From Desulfobulbaceae bacterium (GTDB taxonomy: Bacteria > Desulfobacterota > Desulfobulbia > Desulfobulbales > VMSU01), in the NCBI GenBank assembly GCA_013792005.1, contig VMSU01000168.1, positions 1 through 40,656 of the forward strand: a stretch of 40,656 bases of DNA. The letters are read 5' to 3'. Positions 1 through 7,891 of this stretch are shown here, piece after piece. A model generated the notes under the pieces. It saw only the letters and a list, made by a program, of their open reading frames with translations. It had not been told where the DNA came from and ran no database searches. Every line of letters starts with the position of its first letter. Within the stretch, counting starts at the first letter, position 1. The position numbers and the translations under genes are program-made.

Positions 1-1100
1 ATATCGCCCCCCATCAAAATGGCGAGCCGCGCTGAGATCGAAAGTCCAAGACCTGTGCCGCCATATTTCCTGCTAACGGAACCATCCGCCTGGGTAAACG
101 ATTCAAAAATGACCTTGATCTGTTCTGGCGGGATGCCGATACCGGTATCATGGACTGTAAAGTGGATTAAAAGCTGATCTTTTTTCATCGGTACCGGAAG
201 TTCAATATCCTTGTCGCTCACAGATGTCCGGATCACCACCTCGCCTTGTTCGGTGAATTTGATCGCGTTCCCGATCAGGTTGACTAAGATCTGCCGGAGT
301 CTGCCCGGATCACCGCAAGCCATCCTTGGTACTTCCGGAGCGATGTCCAGCACCAGCTCAAGGTTTTTTTCATGGGCCTTGACCGCCAACATTTTCATGG
401 TGGTCTGGACCAGATTTTCCAGGTCAAAGGGGATGGTTTCCAGCTCGATTTTCTGTGCTTCTATTTTGGAAAAATCCAGGATATCGTTGATGAGTTCCAT
501 CAGTCGATTAGCGGAGTTCTGCACCAGCGCCAGGTAGTCATGCCGTTGGGCATGGTTATCATTTTTGAGCAGGATCTCGGTGAAGCCGATAATGGCATTC
601 ATCGGGGTGCGGATTTCATGGCTCATATTGGCCAGGAATTCGCTTTTTGCTCTATTGGCCGCTTCTGCTGCAGACTTGGCCTCCTCAAGCTTTGCCTCTG
701 TCTGCTCTCGCTCAATGATTTCCTGTTGCAGGGTCTGATTGGCGCTGACCAGGTCGGTGGTTCGCCGGGCTACGATGTGCTCCAGGTTGTCATTGAGATT
801 ACGCAGCTTAACGATGGTGTGTTTGGAGAGATTTATGACCAGGAAAACAAAGAAAGCTCCACCCATGAAGACCGCGCCCACCAGAAGTTCTACCGGGAAG
901 GGGATGTTGGTATGCTGAATGATGATGAAGCCGAGGTAGCCGATGAGAAAAAAACACATCAGGCCAGTCAAGGTCAGCCATTTGGCGTGTAAGCCTTTGG
1001 GGACCATGCTATAGACGCCTTTGCTGATCAGGATCGATACCAGCAGGAAGCCTGCCCCAAATCCAACCATGATTGATGACAACAGCGTGCTATCGATCAT
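1..1100 (-). CDS. Membrane sensor histidine kinase, 3' end cut by window edge
   Basis: This is a two-component sensor kinase read right to left; the last part of its catalytic domain lies beyond base 1, so 366 residues are visible. The ATG at 1100 opens a product with three hydrophobic segments in the first ~95 residues, a coiled-coil linker, then the phosphoacceptor H-box [16 protein letters not shown]. It continues with the N-box [13 protein letters not shown], the G1 box DTGIGIP and the G2 box GTGLGLSI. All are intact, so it should autophosphorylate. The family is the HisKA/HATPase_c type often found in hybrid kinases; a receiver domain could follow off the edge. No periplasmic sensor domain is visible, so the signal may be sensed by the membrane segments. 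It lies 68 bp downstream of the CoA-binding gene on the same strand and may share its transcript. Confidence 0.9.
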   Translation of the reverse strand, partial: MIDSTLLSSIMVGFGAGFLLVSILISKGVYSMVPKGLHAKWLTLTGLMCFFLIGYLGFIIIQHTNIPFPVELLVGAVFMGGAFFVFLVINLSKHTIVKLRNLNDNLEHIVARRTTDLVSANQTLQQEIIEREQTEAKLEEAKSAAEAANRAKSEFLANMSHEIRTPMNAIIGFTEILLKNDNHAQRHDYLALVQNSANRLMELINDILDFSKIEAQKIELETIPFDLENLVQTTMKMLAVKAHEKNLELVLDIAPEVPRMACGDPGRLRQILVNLIGNAIKFTEQGEVVIRTSVSDKDIELPVPMKKDQLLIHFTVHDTGIGIPPEQIKVIFESFTQADGSVSRKYGGTGLGLSISARLAILMGGD

Positions 1101-1168
1101 CTCTGCTCGCCTTGGTCATAATCAGTGTGTGATCCGTTTGTGTTGGAGTCATGAGGAGGAGTTATCCT

Positions 1169-1588
1169 TCATCGACCGAACTGTTGGTGGTCGATCTTCA
1201 GGCAACGATTCATGACCACGATTAGTCCCGCCGCTCTCGCTTTGGCTGCCGCTTCTTCATGGATTATTCCAAGTTGCATCCACACCGCCTTGGCCTTGAT
1301 GGCGATGGCGGCCTCGACAAGGGCAGGGACCTCTTTCGCATTTCTGAAGATGTCGACGATGTCAACTGGGACCGGGATTGAGGCGAGGTCTGGGTACGTC
1401 TGGAGGCCAAGGATCTGAGTATGTCCCGGATTGACAGGGATAACGTGATAGCCTGCGGCCAGTAGGTACGCTGCGACCTGATTGCTGGGACGCTCATGCT
1501 TGGGGGAGAGACCGACGACCGCGATGGTATTTGCTTCGCGAAGTATTCGTACAAGATCTGTATCTTGACCCGATACAATTGGGATCAT
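1169..1588 (-). CDS. CoA-binding domain protein (YccU-like)
   Basis: A 139-residue single-domain Rossmann protein of the CoA_binding_2 / YccU family. The nucleotide-binding loop VVGLSPKHERPSNQVA is near residue 25, the strand-loop VIPVNPG near residue 50, and the family's C-terminal signature VWMQLGIIHEEAAAKARAAG followed by VMNRC is present. Length matches the family (E. coli YccU is about 137 residues). The ATG at 1588 has a strong ribosome site (AGGGGG, 7 bases upstream). These proteins are presumed to bind CoA or a related nucleotide in the cytoplasm, but the physiological role is unknown. It is followed by the histidine kinase gene on the same strand. Confidence 0.85.
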   Translation of the reverse strand: MIPIVSGQDTDLVRILREANTIAVVGLSPKHERPSNQVAAYLLAAGYHVIPVNPGHTQILGLQTYPDLASIPVPVDIVDIFRNAKEVPALVEAAIAIKAKAVWMQLGIIHEEAAAKARAAGLIVVMNRCLKIDHQQFGR

Positions 1589-1737
1589 ATGTTTTCCCCC
1601 TGAGATTTATTGTGGATAAGTGGCGGTTTCCCGTTAAGGTATTATTTAAGGAGTGGGTATTGTCTTTACCGGGAAGATGATAAACTCTGTACAATATTTA
1701 ACTGGATATATACTAACAGTAGCGTTAACCGGTAACG

Positions 1738-2014
1738 GCTGTCAACTTTTTGTAAAGTTGATGTAATAATGGAGCCAACAAGGTAAAAGGCAAAGAGTAT
1801 CCGCTGAGGTGACTTTGCGTTTTACCTGGAAGAAGATTTCTAACAATAATCAATAATAAGAATAACTGCTCAGGTTGTCGGTTTACGGTTGACAGTTGAC
1901 GGTGATTGGGTCCTGCCAATGGCTGAGGACACACTGACATTGAGTATCATGCGATGATTTATGTCTAACCATGATTCTTTTAACCGTAAACCGATAACTG
2001 ATTACCGTTAACCT
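1738..2014. repeat. Hairpin-rich intergenic block, MITE-like or structured RNA
   Basis: The 479-bp gap between the CoA-binding gene and the cooT-like gene holds no convincing ORF but several inverted repeats. TCAACTTT-TTGT-AAAGTTGA (1742-1761) is a perfect 8-bp hairpin. Bases 1781-1795 pair with 1813-1827 in 14 of 15 positions (AGGTAAAA..CAAAG against CTTTG..TTTTACCT). GTCCTGCC-aat-GGC-tg-AGGAC (1910-1930) is a third hairpin, and it sits between two imperfect inverted copies of GGTTTACGGTTGACAGTTGAC (about 1880 and 2012). The arrangement suggests a decayed miniature inverted-repeat element or a non-coding RNA. No terminator T-tract is evident. Confidence 0.45.
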
Positions 2015-2067
2015 GTGTAGTTAATAATATAAGGGATATTGCGCAATACAAACATGAGGAGAAAGCC

Positions 2068-2259
2068 ATGTGTCAGATGAGTGTAATTTTGAAAACCAAT
2101 GGAACTCAGGAGAAAATTATGGATGCGGTTGCCCGACTTGAGGTGTCGGCGGAAGGGGTTAGTATCAATGCTCTTTTTGATGCTCCGCGGCTGGTCCCAG
2201 GAGTGATGGTCAAGGAAATTGATTTTCTTGAGGGTGTGGTGGTGTTGACCAGTTGCTAA
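2068..2259 (+). CDS. CooT-like small nickel-binding protein
   Basis: A 63-residue protein beginning MCQMSVIL, with the short beta-rich pattern of the CooT family: an N-terminal MC, then a hydrophobic strand, a central GVSINALFD stretch and a final KEIDFLEGVVVL strand. In Rhodospirillum rubrum, CooT is a homodimer that binds nickel through the N-terminal cysteine and helps mature CO dehydrogenase. Cys2 is present here, and there is an additional C-terminal Cys63. The ATG at 2068 has a good site (GAGGAG, 7 bases upstream). No carbon-monoxide dehydrogenase gene is nearby, so its client is unknown. It converges on the HAD phosphatase gene. Confidence 0.75.
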   Translation: MCQMSVILKTNGTQEKIMDAVARLEVSAEGVSINALFDAPRLVPGVMVKEIDFLEGVVVLTSC

Positions 2260-2317
2260 TCACTCTTTGCGGGCAGTGTGGCGAGGGTGACGCTGATAAT
2301 TAGCGAGAGACCCGGGA

Positions 2318-2938
2318 TCAAAAAATCGGCAGAGCGGTGATTTCCATAAAGCTGTTGACGTGATAATCGGCTGCCAGTTCTGGATTCTTGAAGGCGATCA
2401 TTCGCATTCCTACGGCTTGGGTGTGTTCCAGATCGACCTGCGAATCACCAATATAGATTGCATCATCGGGACGAAGGTTGAAGTGGGCAAAAATCTGGTG
2501 CAATGCCTCAGGATGGGGTTTAGAGTGGGTGACATCAAGGGCTGTTACCACCTTGTCAAAGTAGCTGTTCAAGCCAAAGATCTTAAGGACTGAGGCCATG
2601 GTGGTGGAACGGTTGGTGCTGATTGCCGTGTGGCGGGTAGGACGAAGAAAGGTGAGGAACTCCGGAAGGTCTGGTTCCATGCGCATGAACTTGAGATAGG
2701 GGGAGTAGTCGAGTGTCAGACGGTGGGCATCTGCCGCCGCATAGTCTGCCGGGTGGTTGCGAAAAATGTAGCGAATCGAATCCGCGACATGGCGGACATG
2801 GACGTAGCGAAGCTCGTCTTCATCCATGGGTGGGTGGCCAAAGTGGGCCAGGATGTCATTATAGTAGGCTTCGTTGGCGGCGATGGAGTCGAACATCACC
2901 CCGTCGCAGTCAAAGATTACCAGGTGTAAACGTGACAT
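2318..2938 (-). CDS. HAD-superfamily phosphatase (phosphoglycolate phosphatase-like)
   Basis: A 206-residue cytoplasmic HAD hydrolase. Motif I is FDCDGVMFDS near residue 10 (the first Asp is the nucleophile), motif II is the Thr in AISTNRST, motif III is the Lys in HSKPHPEAL, and motif IV is IGDSQVDLE with the metal-binding acidic residues. The helical cap between motifs I and II, with an HFGHPPMDED-like stretch, is that of the Gph/beta-phosphoglucomutase branch. The substrate cannot be read from sequence; phosphoglycolate or another small phosphomonoester is likely. It is divergent from nadB with an 85-bp shared upstream region. Confidence 0.85.
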   Translation of the reverse strand: MSRLHLVIFDCDGVMFDSIAANEAYYNDILAHFGHPPMDEDELRYVHVRHVADSIRYIFRNHPADYAAADAHRLTLDYSPYLKFMRMEPDLPEFLTFLRPTRHTAISTNRSTTMASVLKIFGLNSYFDKVVTALDVTHSKPHPEALHQIFAHFNLRPDDAIYIGDSQVDLEHTQAVGMRMIAFKNPELAADYHVNSFMEITALPIF

Positions 2939-3002
2939 AGTCGGTTCCTTTATCGTAGTTTCAGTGGGAACTTGTCCTCAGACTCACTGTGGTCGTGAAT
3001 GG

Positions 3003-3033
3003 AATCACCGTGATTGGTCATTAATGATCCAAA
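3003..3033. promoter_or_regulatory. Two adjacent dyads at the nadB start
   Basis: AATCAC-C-GTGATT (3003-3015) is a perfect 6-bp inverted repeat. It is followed by the 10-bp palindrome TCATTAATGA, flanked by TTGG and TCCAA (3013-3033), which overlaps the first candidate nadB ATG. The position between the divergent HAD gene and nadB suits an operator. No regulator can be named. If the dyad is an operator, translation may start at the second ATG (3057). Confidence 0.35.
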
Positions 3034-4700
3034 AACCAGAAAACACAAACAAAAAAATGACGACGAAGGAATTTGTTTCCGACTTTTTGATCATTGGCAG
3101 TGGCATTGCCGGGTTGTCTTTTGCCCTGAAGGCCGCGACTTTGGGGTCGGTGACTCTCGTTACCAAAAAGTCGCGGATCGACACCGCCACAAATCTGGCC
3201 CAAGGAGGTATCGCCGCCGTTCTCTCAGATGATGACAGTTTTGCCAGTCATGTCCAGGACACCCTTAAGGCAGGGGCTGGGATATGTAGTGAAGAGATTG
3301 TGCGGATGGTGGTTGAAAACGGGCCGGAGCGGATCAGGGAACTTATTGATCTTGGGGTGTCGTTTAATCGCAATGATCATGGTTCCCATCTTGATCTGAC
3401 CCGTGAAGGCGGACATTCGGCCCGTCGGATTGCCCATGCGTACGATCTTACCGGGCATGAAATCGAGCGCTGTCTTCTGGCCTCTGCTGCCGGTTCTGCC
3501 AATATCACTATTCTTGAAAACCACTGCGCTGTTGATCTGCTCCTTGCCTCAAAGGCAGGTCTGATGAGTGAGTACGGCGGCGAACAGTGTTTGGGCGCCT
3601 ACGTACTTGACAATATGAGTGGTGAGATCCATACCTTTCAGGCCAAGACAACGGTTCTGTGTACCGGTGGCTGCGGTAAGGTTTATCTGTACACCACCAA
3701 TCCGGACATCGCGACCGGTGACGGAGTGGCTATGGCCTATCGGGCCGGAGCCAAGGTTGCGAACCTGGAATTTGTTCAGTTTCATCCAACCTGTCTCTTC
3801 GATCCCAAAGCCAAGAATTTCCTGATTTCCGAGGCGGTACGGGGAGAGGGCGGGCGACTGATCGACAAGGCAGGCATAACCTTCATGGACAAATACGACC
3901 CTCGTGGCGACCTTGCTACCAGAGATACCGTGGCTCGTGCCATTGATAGTGAGTTGAAGGCCAGTGGCGATGATTCGGTTTTTCTCGACATCACCCATCA
4001 GTCGGCTGATTTTGTCCGCACCCGATTTCCTAATATTTACCAGACGTGCCTCTCCTTCGGTATCGATATAACCAAGCAACCGATTCCGGTCGTGCCAGCG
4101 GCTCATTATATGTGCGGCGGCGTCCTGACCGATGCCCATGCCCGGACTTCAATTCCCGGTCTGTTTGCCTTTGGTGAAACCGCCTGCACCGGGCTGCATG
4201 GTGGGAACCGGTTGGCCAGTAATTCGTTGCTTGAGGCGGTGGTTTTCGCTCATCAGGCCTTTTGCCAATGTCAGATTGACTGGCCCGAGGTCGGAGGTCG
4301 TCGTTTTCAATCTCTGCCTGCCTGGTCTTCCGGCCGTGCGGCCCGAATCAAGGAGTGTGTCCTGATTACTCACAACTGGGATCAGATCCGACGTCTGATG
4401 TGGAATTACGTCGGGATTGTCCGCAGCGATAAACGTCTTAACTTGGTCCAAGCGCGACTGGCTCCTATTCTGGCGGAGGTTGATCAGCACTATCAAGATT
4501 ATCTCCTGACGCCGGATCTGATCGAGTTGCGAAACATTGCCACCATGGCCCAGCTTATTGTCACTTCTGCCCGAATACGTAAGGAGTCGCGAGGGCTTCA
4601 TTATAATGTGGACCACCCTTTTGCTAATGACCGGGAGTGGAGGAAATATACAGTTCTTTGCCAGCATCAGACGACGGAGTTTTTTCCGATTGGGCCATGA
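3024..4700 (+). CDS. nadB: L-aspartate oxidase
   Basis: NadB oxidises L-aspartate to iminoaspartate with FAD, the first step of de novo NAD synthesis; in anaerobes fumarate serves as the electron acceptor. From the ATG at 3024 the product has 558 residues, close to the E. coli length of about 540. The FAD dinucleotide-binding motif LIIGSGIAGLSFAL is near residue 22. The family signatures NLAQGGIAA, QFHPTCL, EAVRGEGGRLID, the active-site region AAHYMCGGV and GLHGGNRLASNSLLEA follow in order, and a helical C-terminal domain ends the protein. An in-frame ATG at 3057 is an alternative; neither start has a clear ribosome site, and the reading frame is open further upstream without family similarity. 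No nadA or nadC is adjacent. Confidence 0.95.
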   Translation: MIQKPENTNKKMTTKEFVSDFLIIGSGIAGLSFALKAATLGSVTLVTKKSRIDTATNLAQGGIAAVLSDDDSFASHVQDTLKAGAGICSEEIVRMVVENGPERIRELIDLGVSFNRNDHGSHLDLTREGGHSARRIAHAYDLTGHEIERCLLASAAGSANITILENHCAVDLLLASKAGLMSEYGGEQCLGAYVLDNMSGEIHTFQAKTTVLCTGGCGKVYLYTTNPDIATGDGVAMAYRAGAKVANLEFVQFHPTCLFDPKAKNFLISEAVRGEGGRLIDKAGITFMDKYDPRGDLATRDTVARAIDSELKASGDDSVFLDITHQSADFVRTRFPNIYQTCLSFGIDITKQPIPVVPAAHYMCGGVLTDAHARTSIPGLFAFGETACTGLHGGNRLASNSLLEAVVFAHQAFCQCQIDWPEVGGRRFQSLPAWSSGRAARIKECVLITHNWDQIRRLMWNYVGIVRSDKRLNLVQARLAPILAEVDQHYQDYLLTPDLIELRNIATMAQLIVTSARIRKESRGLHYNVDHPFANDREWRKYTVLCQHQTTEFFPIGP

Positions 4701-4725
4701 AATTAAGACGTAGCCAAGAGAAGAA

Positions 4726-4752
4726 GAAAAAATGAGTCTCCCTTCATTTTTC
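4726..4752 (+). terminator. Weak A/T-rich terminator-like hairpin after nadB
   Basis: GAAAAAATGA pairs with TCATTTTTC across the loop gtctccct, starting 26 bases after the nadB stop. The stem is A/T-rich with one bulged A, and the terminal T-run is part of the stem. It is a plausible but weak intrinsic terminator separating nadB from the dsrC promoter. Confidence 0.35.
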
Positions 4753-4765
4753 CGGTGATAGGATC

Positions 4766-4794
4766 TTGACAAATGGTTGGGGCTATAGTATCAA
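4766..4794 (+). promoter_or_regulatory. Sigma-70-type promoter for dsrC
   Basis: A perfect -35 hexamer TTGACA (4766-4771) is separated by 17 bases from TATCAA (4789-4794). Transcription would begin near 4801, giving a leader of about 60 bases. The location between nadB and a strong dsrC ribosome site fits an independent, strongly expressed dsrC gene. Confidence 0.55.
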
Positions 4795-4863
4795 ACAACA
4801 TCTTACAAAATGGGAATTTTTGTAGCATGGAACTTTTATTAACATAAAGAGAGGAGGAGTAAC

Positions 4864-5184
4864 ATGGCCACAATAGAGCATAACGGCAAGTCCTACAACG
4901 TGGACGAAGATGGATTCTTGACCAAGGGTATGGAAGAGTGGGACCAGGGTTGGGTTGAGTACGTAAAGAGTGTTGAAGGTATTTCCGAGTTGACCGACGA
5001 GCACAACAAAGTCATCAACACCCTTCAGGACTACTACAAGAAGAACGGTATCGCTCCGATGGTACGTATCCTGTCCAAGACCACTGGATTCCCTTTGAAG
5101 AGAATCTACGAGTTGTTCCCGTCAGGACCTGGTAAGGGAGCTTGTAAGATGGCTGGCCTTCCGAAGCCGACTGGTTGCGTTTGA
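4864..5184 (+). CDS. dsrC: DsrC sulfur-carrier protein of dissimilatory sulfite reduction
   Basis: DsrC is the cytoplasmic substrate partner of DsrAB. Sulfite sulfur is bound as a trisulfide between its two C-terminal cysteines and then reduced through the DsrMKJOP membrane complex. This 106-residue protein has the DsrC/TusE fold sequence and the full C-terminal arm: Cys94 and the penultimate Cys105, ten residues apart, in GACKMAGLPKPTGCV. Having both cysteines separates true DsrC from TusE-like paralogues. The ribosome site GAGAGGAGG is excellent, and the gene has its own promoter and terminator, in line with the monocistronic, abundant DsrC of sulfate reducers and sulfur disproportionators. 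No dsrAB is in the window. Confidence 0.96.
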   Translation: MATIEHNGKSYNVDEDGFLTKGMEEWDQGWVEYVKSVEGISELTDEHNKVINTLQDYYKKNGIAPMVRILSKTTGFPLKRIYELFPSGPGKGACKMAGLPKPTGCV

Positions 5185-5200
5185 TTTATCGCTTTATTCA

Positions 5201-5242
5201 GTAAAAAAAAGGGGTGGCCTTGTCGGTCACCCCTTTTTTTTA
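5201..5242. terminator. Strong bidirectional terminator between dsrC and the HEAT-repeat gene
   Basis: GTAAAAAAAAGGGGTGGCC and GGTCACCCCTTTTTTTTAC form a long stem around a TTGTC loop, starting 16 bases after the dsrC stop. The A-run and T-run make it functional on both strands, so it can also end the minus-strand operon that finishes at 5279. Confidence 0.92.
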
Positions 5243-5278
5243 CTCATTTTTTCACAGTTTCTTCAGATCTAAAAAATC

Positions 5279-5668
5279 CTACCATCCCAAGCCCTCCCGT
5301 ATTATCTCGGCAACCTGTGGATCGGGGTCGTGTTGGAAGCGGGCCAAGGCATCCATTGCCTCCGAGCTTCTGATCGTCATCAGGAGATATGCGGCATCTC
5401 CGCGGACATAGGCGGCGGGATGCTCCATCGCTTTCAGTAGCGACGGGACTGCCAACGACATAACTTCTTTCGGCAGGGCGGTGGCCAGATCCTCGAACAA
5501 CACGGCCATTCCCATCCTCACCTTGAAACGCTCATCTTGAATTAAGGCTCCGGTCAAGGTCAAACAGGTATGATCCTGTTTGAACATGGCGATAATATTG
5601 TCTACATGACCAATTTCCAGGAAATCGGTAATAACCATTGTAAGTTGTTCGGTGTTGCTTTTATCCAT
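5279..5668 (-). CDS. Small HEAT-repeat protein
   Basis: A 129-residue soluble all-helical protein whose second half has HEAT/PBS-lyase-type repeats: AVPSLLKAMEHPAAYVRGDA followed by ALARFQHDPDPQVAEIIREG. Such repeats form protein-binding solenoids. The ATG at 5668 is preferred over the upstream in-frame TTG because AAGGGA lies 7 bases ahead of it. It is the third gene of a minus-strand operon, 42 bp after the GGDEF-EAL gene, so it may act as a partner protein in that signalling unit. No catalytic motif is visible; the precise role is unknown. Confidence 0.75.
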   Translation of the reverse strand: MDKSNTEQLTMVITDFLEIGHVDNIIAMFKQDHTCLTLTGALIQDERFKVRMGMAVLFEDLATALPKEVMSLAVPSLLKAMEHPAAYVRGDAAYLLMTIRSSEAMDALARFQHDPDPQVAEIIREGLGW

Positions 5669-5710
5669 GTGCAATCCCTTTTAGGTGGTACGTTGTAAAC
5701 TTCCAAGTCT

Positions 5711-7891
5711 TTAACGGGTTAGAAGCTTCAAAAAGGCTTCCTCTTCCAATGGGCGGTGAAAATAATAGCCTTGGATATAGTGGCAGCCGAGAGGTTGAAG
5801 GAATGCAACCTGATCTGCGGTCTCCACCCCTTCAACTACCACTTCAATTTCTAGTTTGTCGGCCATGGCGAAGATTGCCTCAACAATGGCTTGGTCTGTG
5901 GTGTTAGTGATGAGCTCTCTGATAAACGAGCGATCTATCTTGAGCCGGTCGATGGGAAAACGGGACAGGTAACTTAAGGAAGAATAGCCGGTACCGAAGT
6001 CATCAATGGCGAGAGAGAGTCCCTTGGCCTTGAATTGATCAAGGGTTTCGGTTACCAGATGCGGATCGTTCATCAAAGAGCTTTCCGTCAGCTCAAGCTC
6101 GAGAAAGTGGGTGTCAATGTTTGTCGAGTCGATAACTGAAATCAGGAAATCAAGGAAATTGTGTTGGGAAAATTGTCGGGCTGAAACGTTGATCGAGATT
6201 TTAACCGGCGGCAGATCCGCCTCTGACCAGGTCTTCAGGGCGTGACAGGCTTCCTTGATCACCCATTCGCCAATCGCGATGATCAGACCGCTCTCTTCCG
6301 CCAAGGGGATGAAATCACCTGGCATGATCAGTTTGCCGGAGGTGTCACGCCAGCGGATCAGGCATTCGGCGCTTGTCATCGTGTTGGTGGTAATGTTCAT
6401 AACCGGCTGAAACACTAAAAAGAACTCATCATGAGTCAGGGCGTAGCGCATCTTGGCGTCCATTTCCATCCGTACATGGGCCTTGCTGTTCATTTCGGCA
6501 GTGAAAAAACAGTAGCTGCTGCGGCCCATTTCTTTGGCGGCATACATGGCGAGGTCAGCATTTTTAAGGAGCGTTTCACTGTCGCAGCCGTCAGAAGGGA
6601 AGGTGGCAATACCGATGCTGGTCCCTGAAAAGACCTTATGGTCTGCAATGATGAACGGCTTAGCAATTGCGTTGATCAGCTTTTTGGCCAGGTGAGTGAT
6701 TCCTGCCCCTTCATCCGAGAAGGAGATGAGGACCACGAATTCGTCCCCACCTAATCGGGCGATGGAGTCTGATTTACGGAGTCCTTTCGAAAGTCGTTTT
6801 GCCACAGCAATGAGCAGTTGATCTCCAAGGGCATGCCCTAAGGTGTCATTGATGTGCTTGAAGCGGTCCAGATCAAGAAAGAGAAGAGCCACACCCTTGT
6901 TGTCACGCCGGCATTGGGCAAGGAGCTGTTCCAGCCGGTCTATCAGCAGAAAACGGTTGGGTAACTCAGTTAATTGGTCGTAGTAGGCAAGCGTATGGAT
7001 CTGTTTTTCTGAAATTTTTCTGTCGGTTATGTCTTCGATGAGGATCGCAAAGGTTGTGGATGTAGGGGCAAAGAGATTGACATCGTAATACTTTTTTGCA
7101 TCCTGGTCGGTCGCTTCAATGTGAAGTGTCGTGGCGTGGTTCATGGCAGAGGCGATATCGGTACAATAATTGAGCAGCGCCCCGTTTAGAAGGTGAGCGC
7201 CGCTGGTCCCGACGAGGGCATTTTTTTCTGCGCCGAGGATATGTTCAAGGGCAGGATTGACATCGAGAAAAAGAAAATCCTTTATTGTCTTATCCGCGCC
7301 ATAGACAGGTTCGAAGAGGCCAAGTCCTTCCCGCATGGAATTATATAGGGAGCGGTAGCGGAGTTCGTTCTGCGAGAGCTGCCCATAGGCCCGCCTGACC
7401 GCTCGCATGGGAATAATGCGCAGGATAATAAATACGAGGAGCCCGAGGGTCAGAGATACTGCCGCGATGATCAAGGTCCGGATGGCAATTGGCTGTAGGG
7501 AGCGGATAAGCTCAATCCGAGCCACGACGGTACCTGCATCGTAGATGTCATGGGAATCGCTGATAGTCGGCCACGGTACGTCGCCGATGGATTCGGCTAC
7601 CACTAAGCCCTTGGAGTCCAGGACTTGGCGACTTTCAAAGGTGTTTGGTCGGGCTCGGCGGGCTAAGATCTCTGAAATTCTGAGATCCTGGAAGGGCCAG
7701 GTTTTTGGGTTGGCAGTAACTATCCCGGTGATGGCGTTTGCTGTTAGTTCGTTGTCCGTCTTTATATTGCTTAGGACAGAGTTCCGGGAAACATAAAAAT
7801 ACCCAATGGGGGCCAGGAGGGTGATGGCGGTTGCAATAACCCCGGCAATCAGGGACGTGACCCGTGATACGGCTGAGAATTGAGCATTCAC
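5711..7891 (-). CDS. Membrane PAS-GGDEF-EAL cyclic-di-GMP enzyme
   Basis: A 726-residue inner-membrane signalling protein. A TM segment near residues 14-33, a periplasmic domain of about 100 residues and a second TM near 140-160 are followed by a PAS-like domain (about 175-295). The GGDEF domain (300-460) has an intact RLGGDEF active site, and the EAL domain (475-720) has ELTESSLM, IDDFGTGYSSLSYL, LKIDRSFI and VVVEGVE. The signature EAL reads ECL (AECLIRW), a single-residue change, while the other metal and catalytic residues look conserved. It could therefore both make and degrade c-di-GMP; the direction cannot be judged by eye. Its start overlaps the end of the periplasmic binding-protein gene by 4 bp, which suggests that the binding protein feeds the periplasmic sensor domain. 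Confidence 0.93.
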   Translation of the reverse strand: MNAQFSAVSRVTSLIAGVIATAITLLAPIGYFYVSRNSVLSNIKTDNELTANAITGIVTANPKTWPFQDLRISEILARRARPNTFESRQVLDSKGLVVAESIGDVPWPTISDSHDIYDAGTVVARIELIRSLQPIAIRTLIIAAVSLTLGLLVFIILRIIPMRAVRRAYGQLSQNELRYRSLYNSMREGLGLFEPVYGADKTIKDFLFLDVNPALEHILGAEKNALVGTSGAHLLNGALLNYCTDIASAMNHATTLHIEATDQDAKKYYDVNLFAPTSTTFAILIEDITDRKISEKQIHTLAYYDQLTELPNRFLLIDRLEQLLAQCRRDNKGVALLFLDLDRFKHINDTLGHALGDQLLIAVAKRLSKGLRKSDSIARLGGDEFVVLISFSDEGAGITHLAKKLINAIAKPFIIADHKVFSGTSIGIATFPSDGCDSETLLKNADLAMYAAKEMGRSSYCFFTAEMNSKAHVRMEMDAKMRYALTHDEFFLVFQPVMNITTNTMTSAECLIRWRDTSGKLIMPGDFIPLAEESGLIIAIGEWVIKEACHALKTWSEADLPPVKISINVSARQFSQHNFLDFLISVIDSTNIDTHFLELELTESSLMNDPHLVTETLDQFKAKGLSLAIDDFGTGYSSLSYLSRFPIDRLKIDRSFIRELITNTTDQAIVEAIFAMADKLEIEVVVEGVETADQVAFLQPLGCHYIQGYYFHRPLEEEAFLKLLTR

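Noticed and set aside
211-992. Two plus-strand frames at the left edge
   Set aside because: They lie opposite the histidine kinase, whose H, N, G1 and G2 boxes are all readable on the minus strand.
1725-1940. A 71-codon minus-strand frame in the gap before the cooT-like gene
   Set aside because: It is encoded by the inverted-repeat block and has no family-like composition or good ribosome site.
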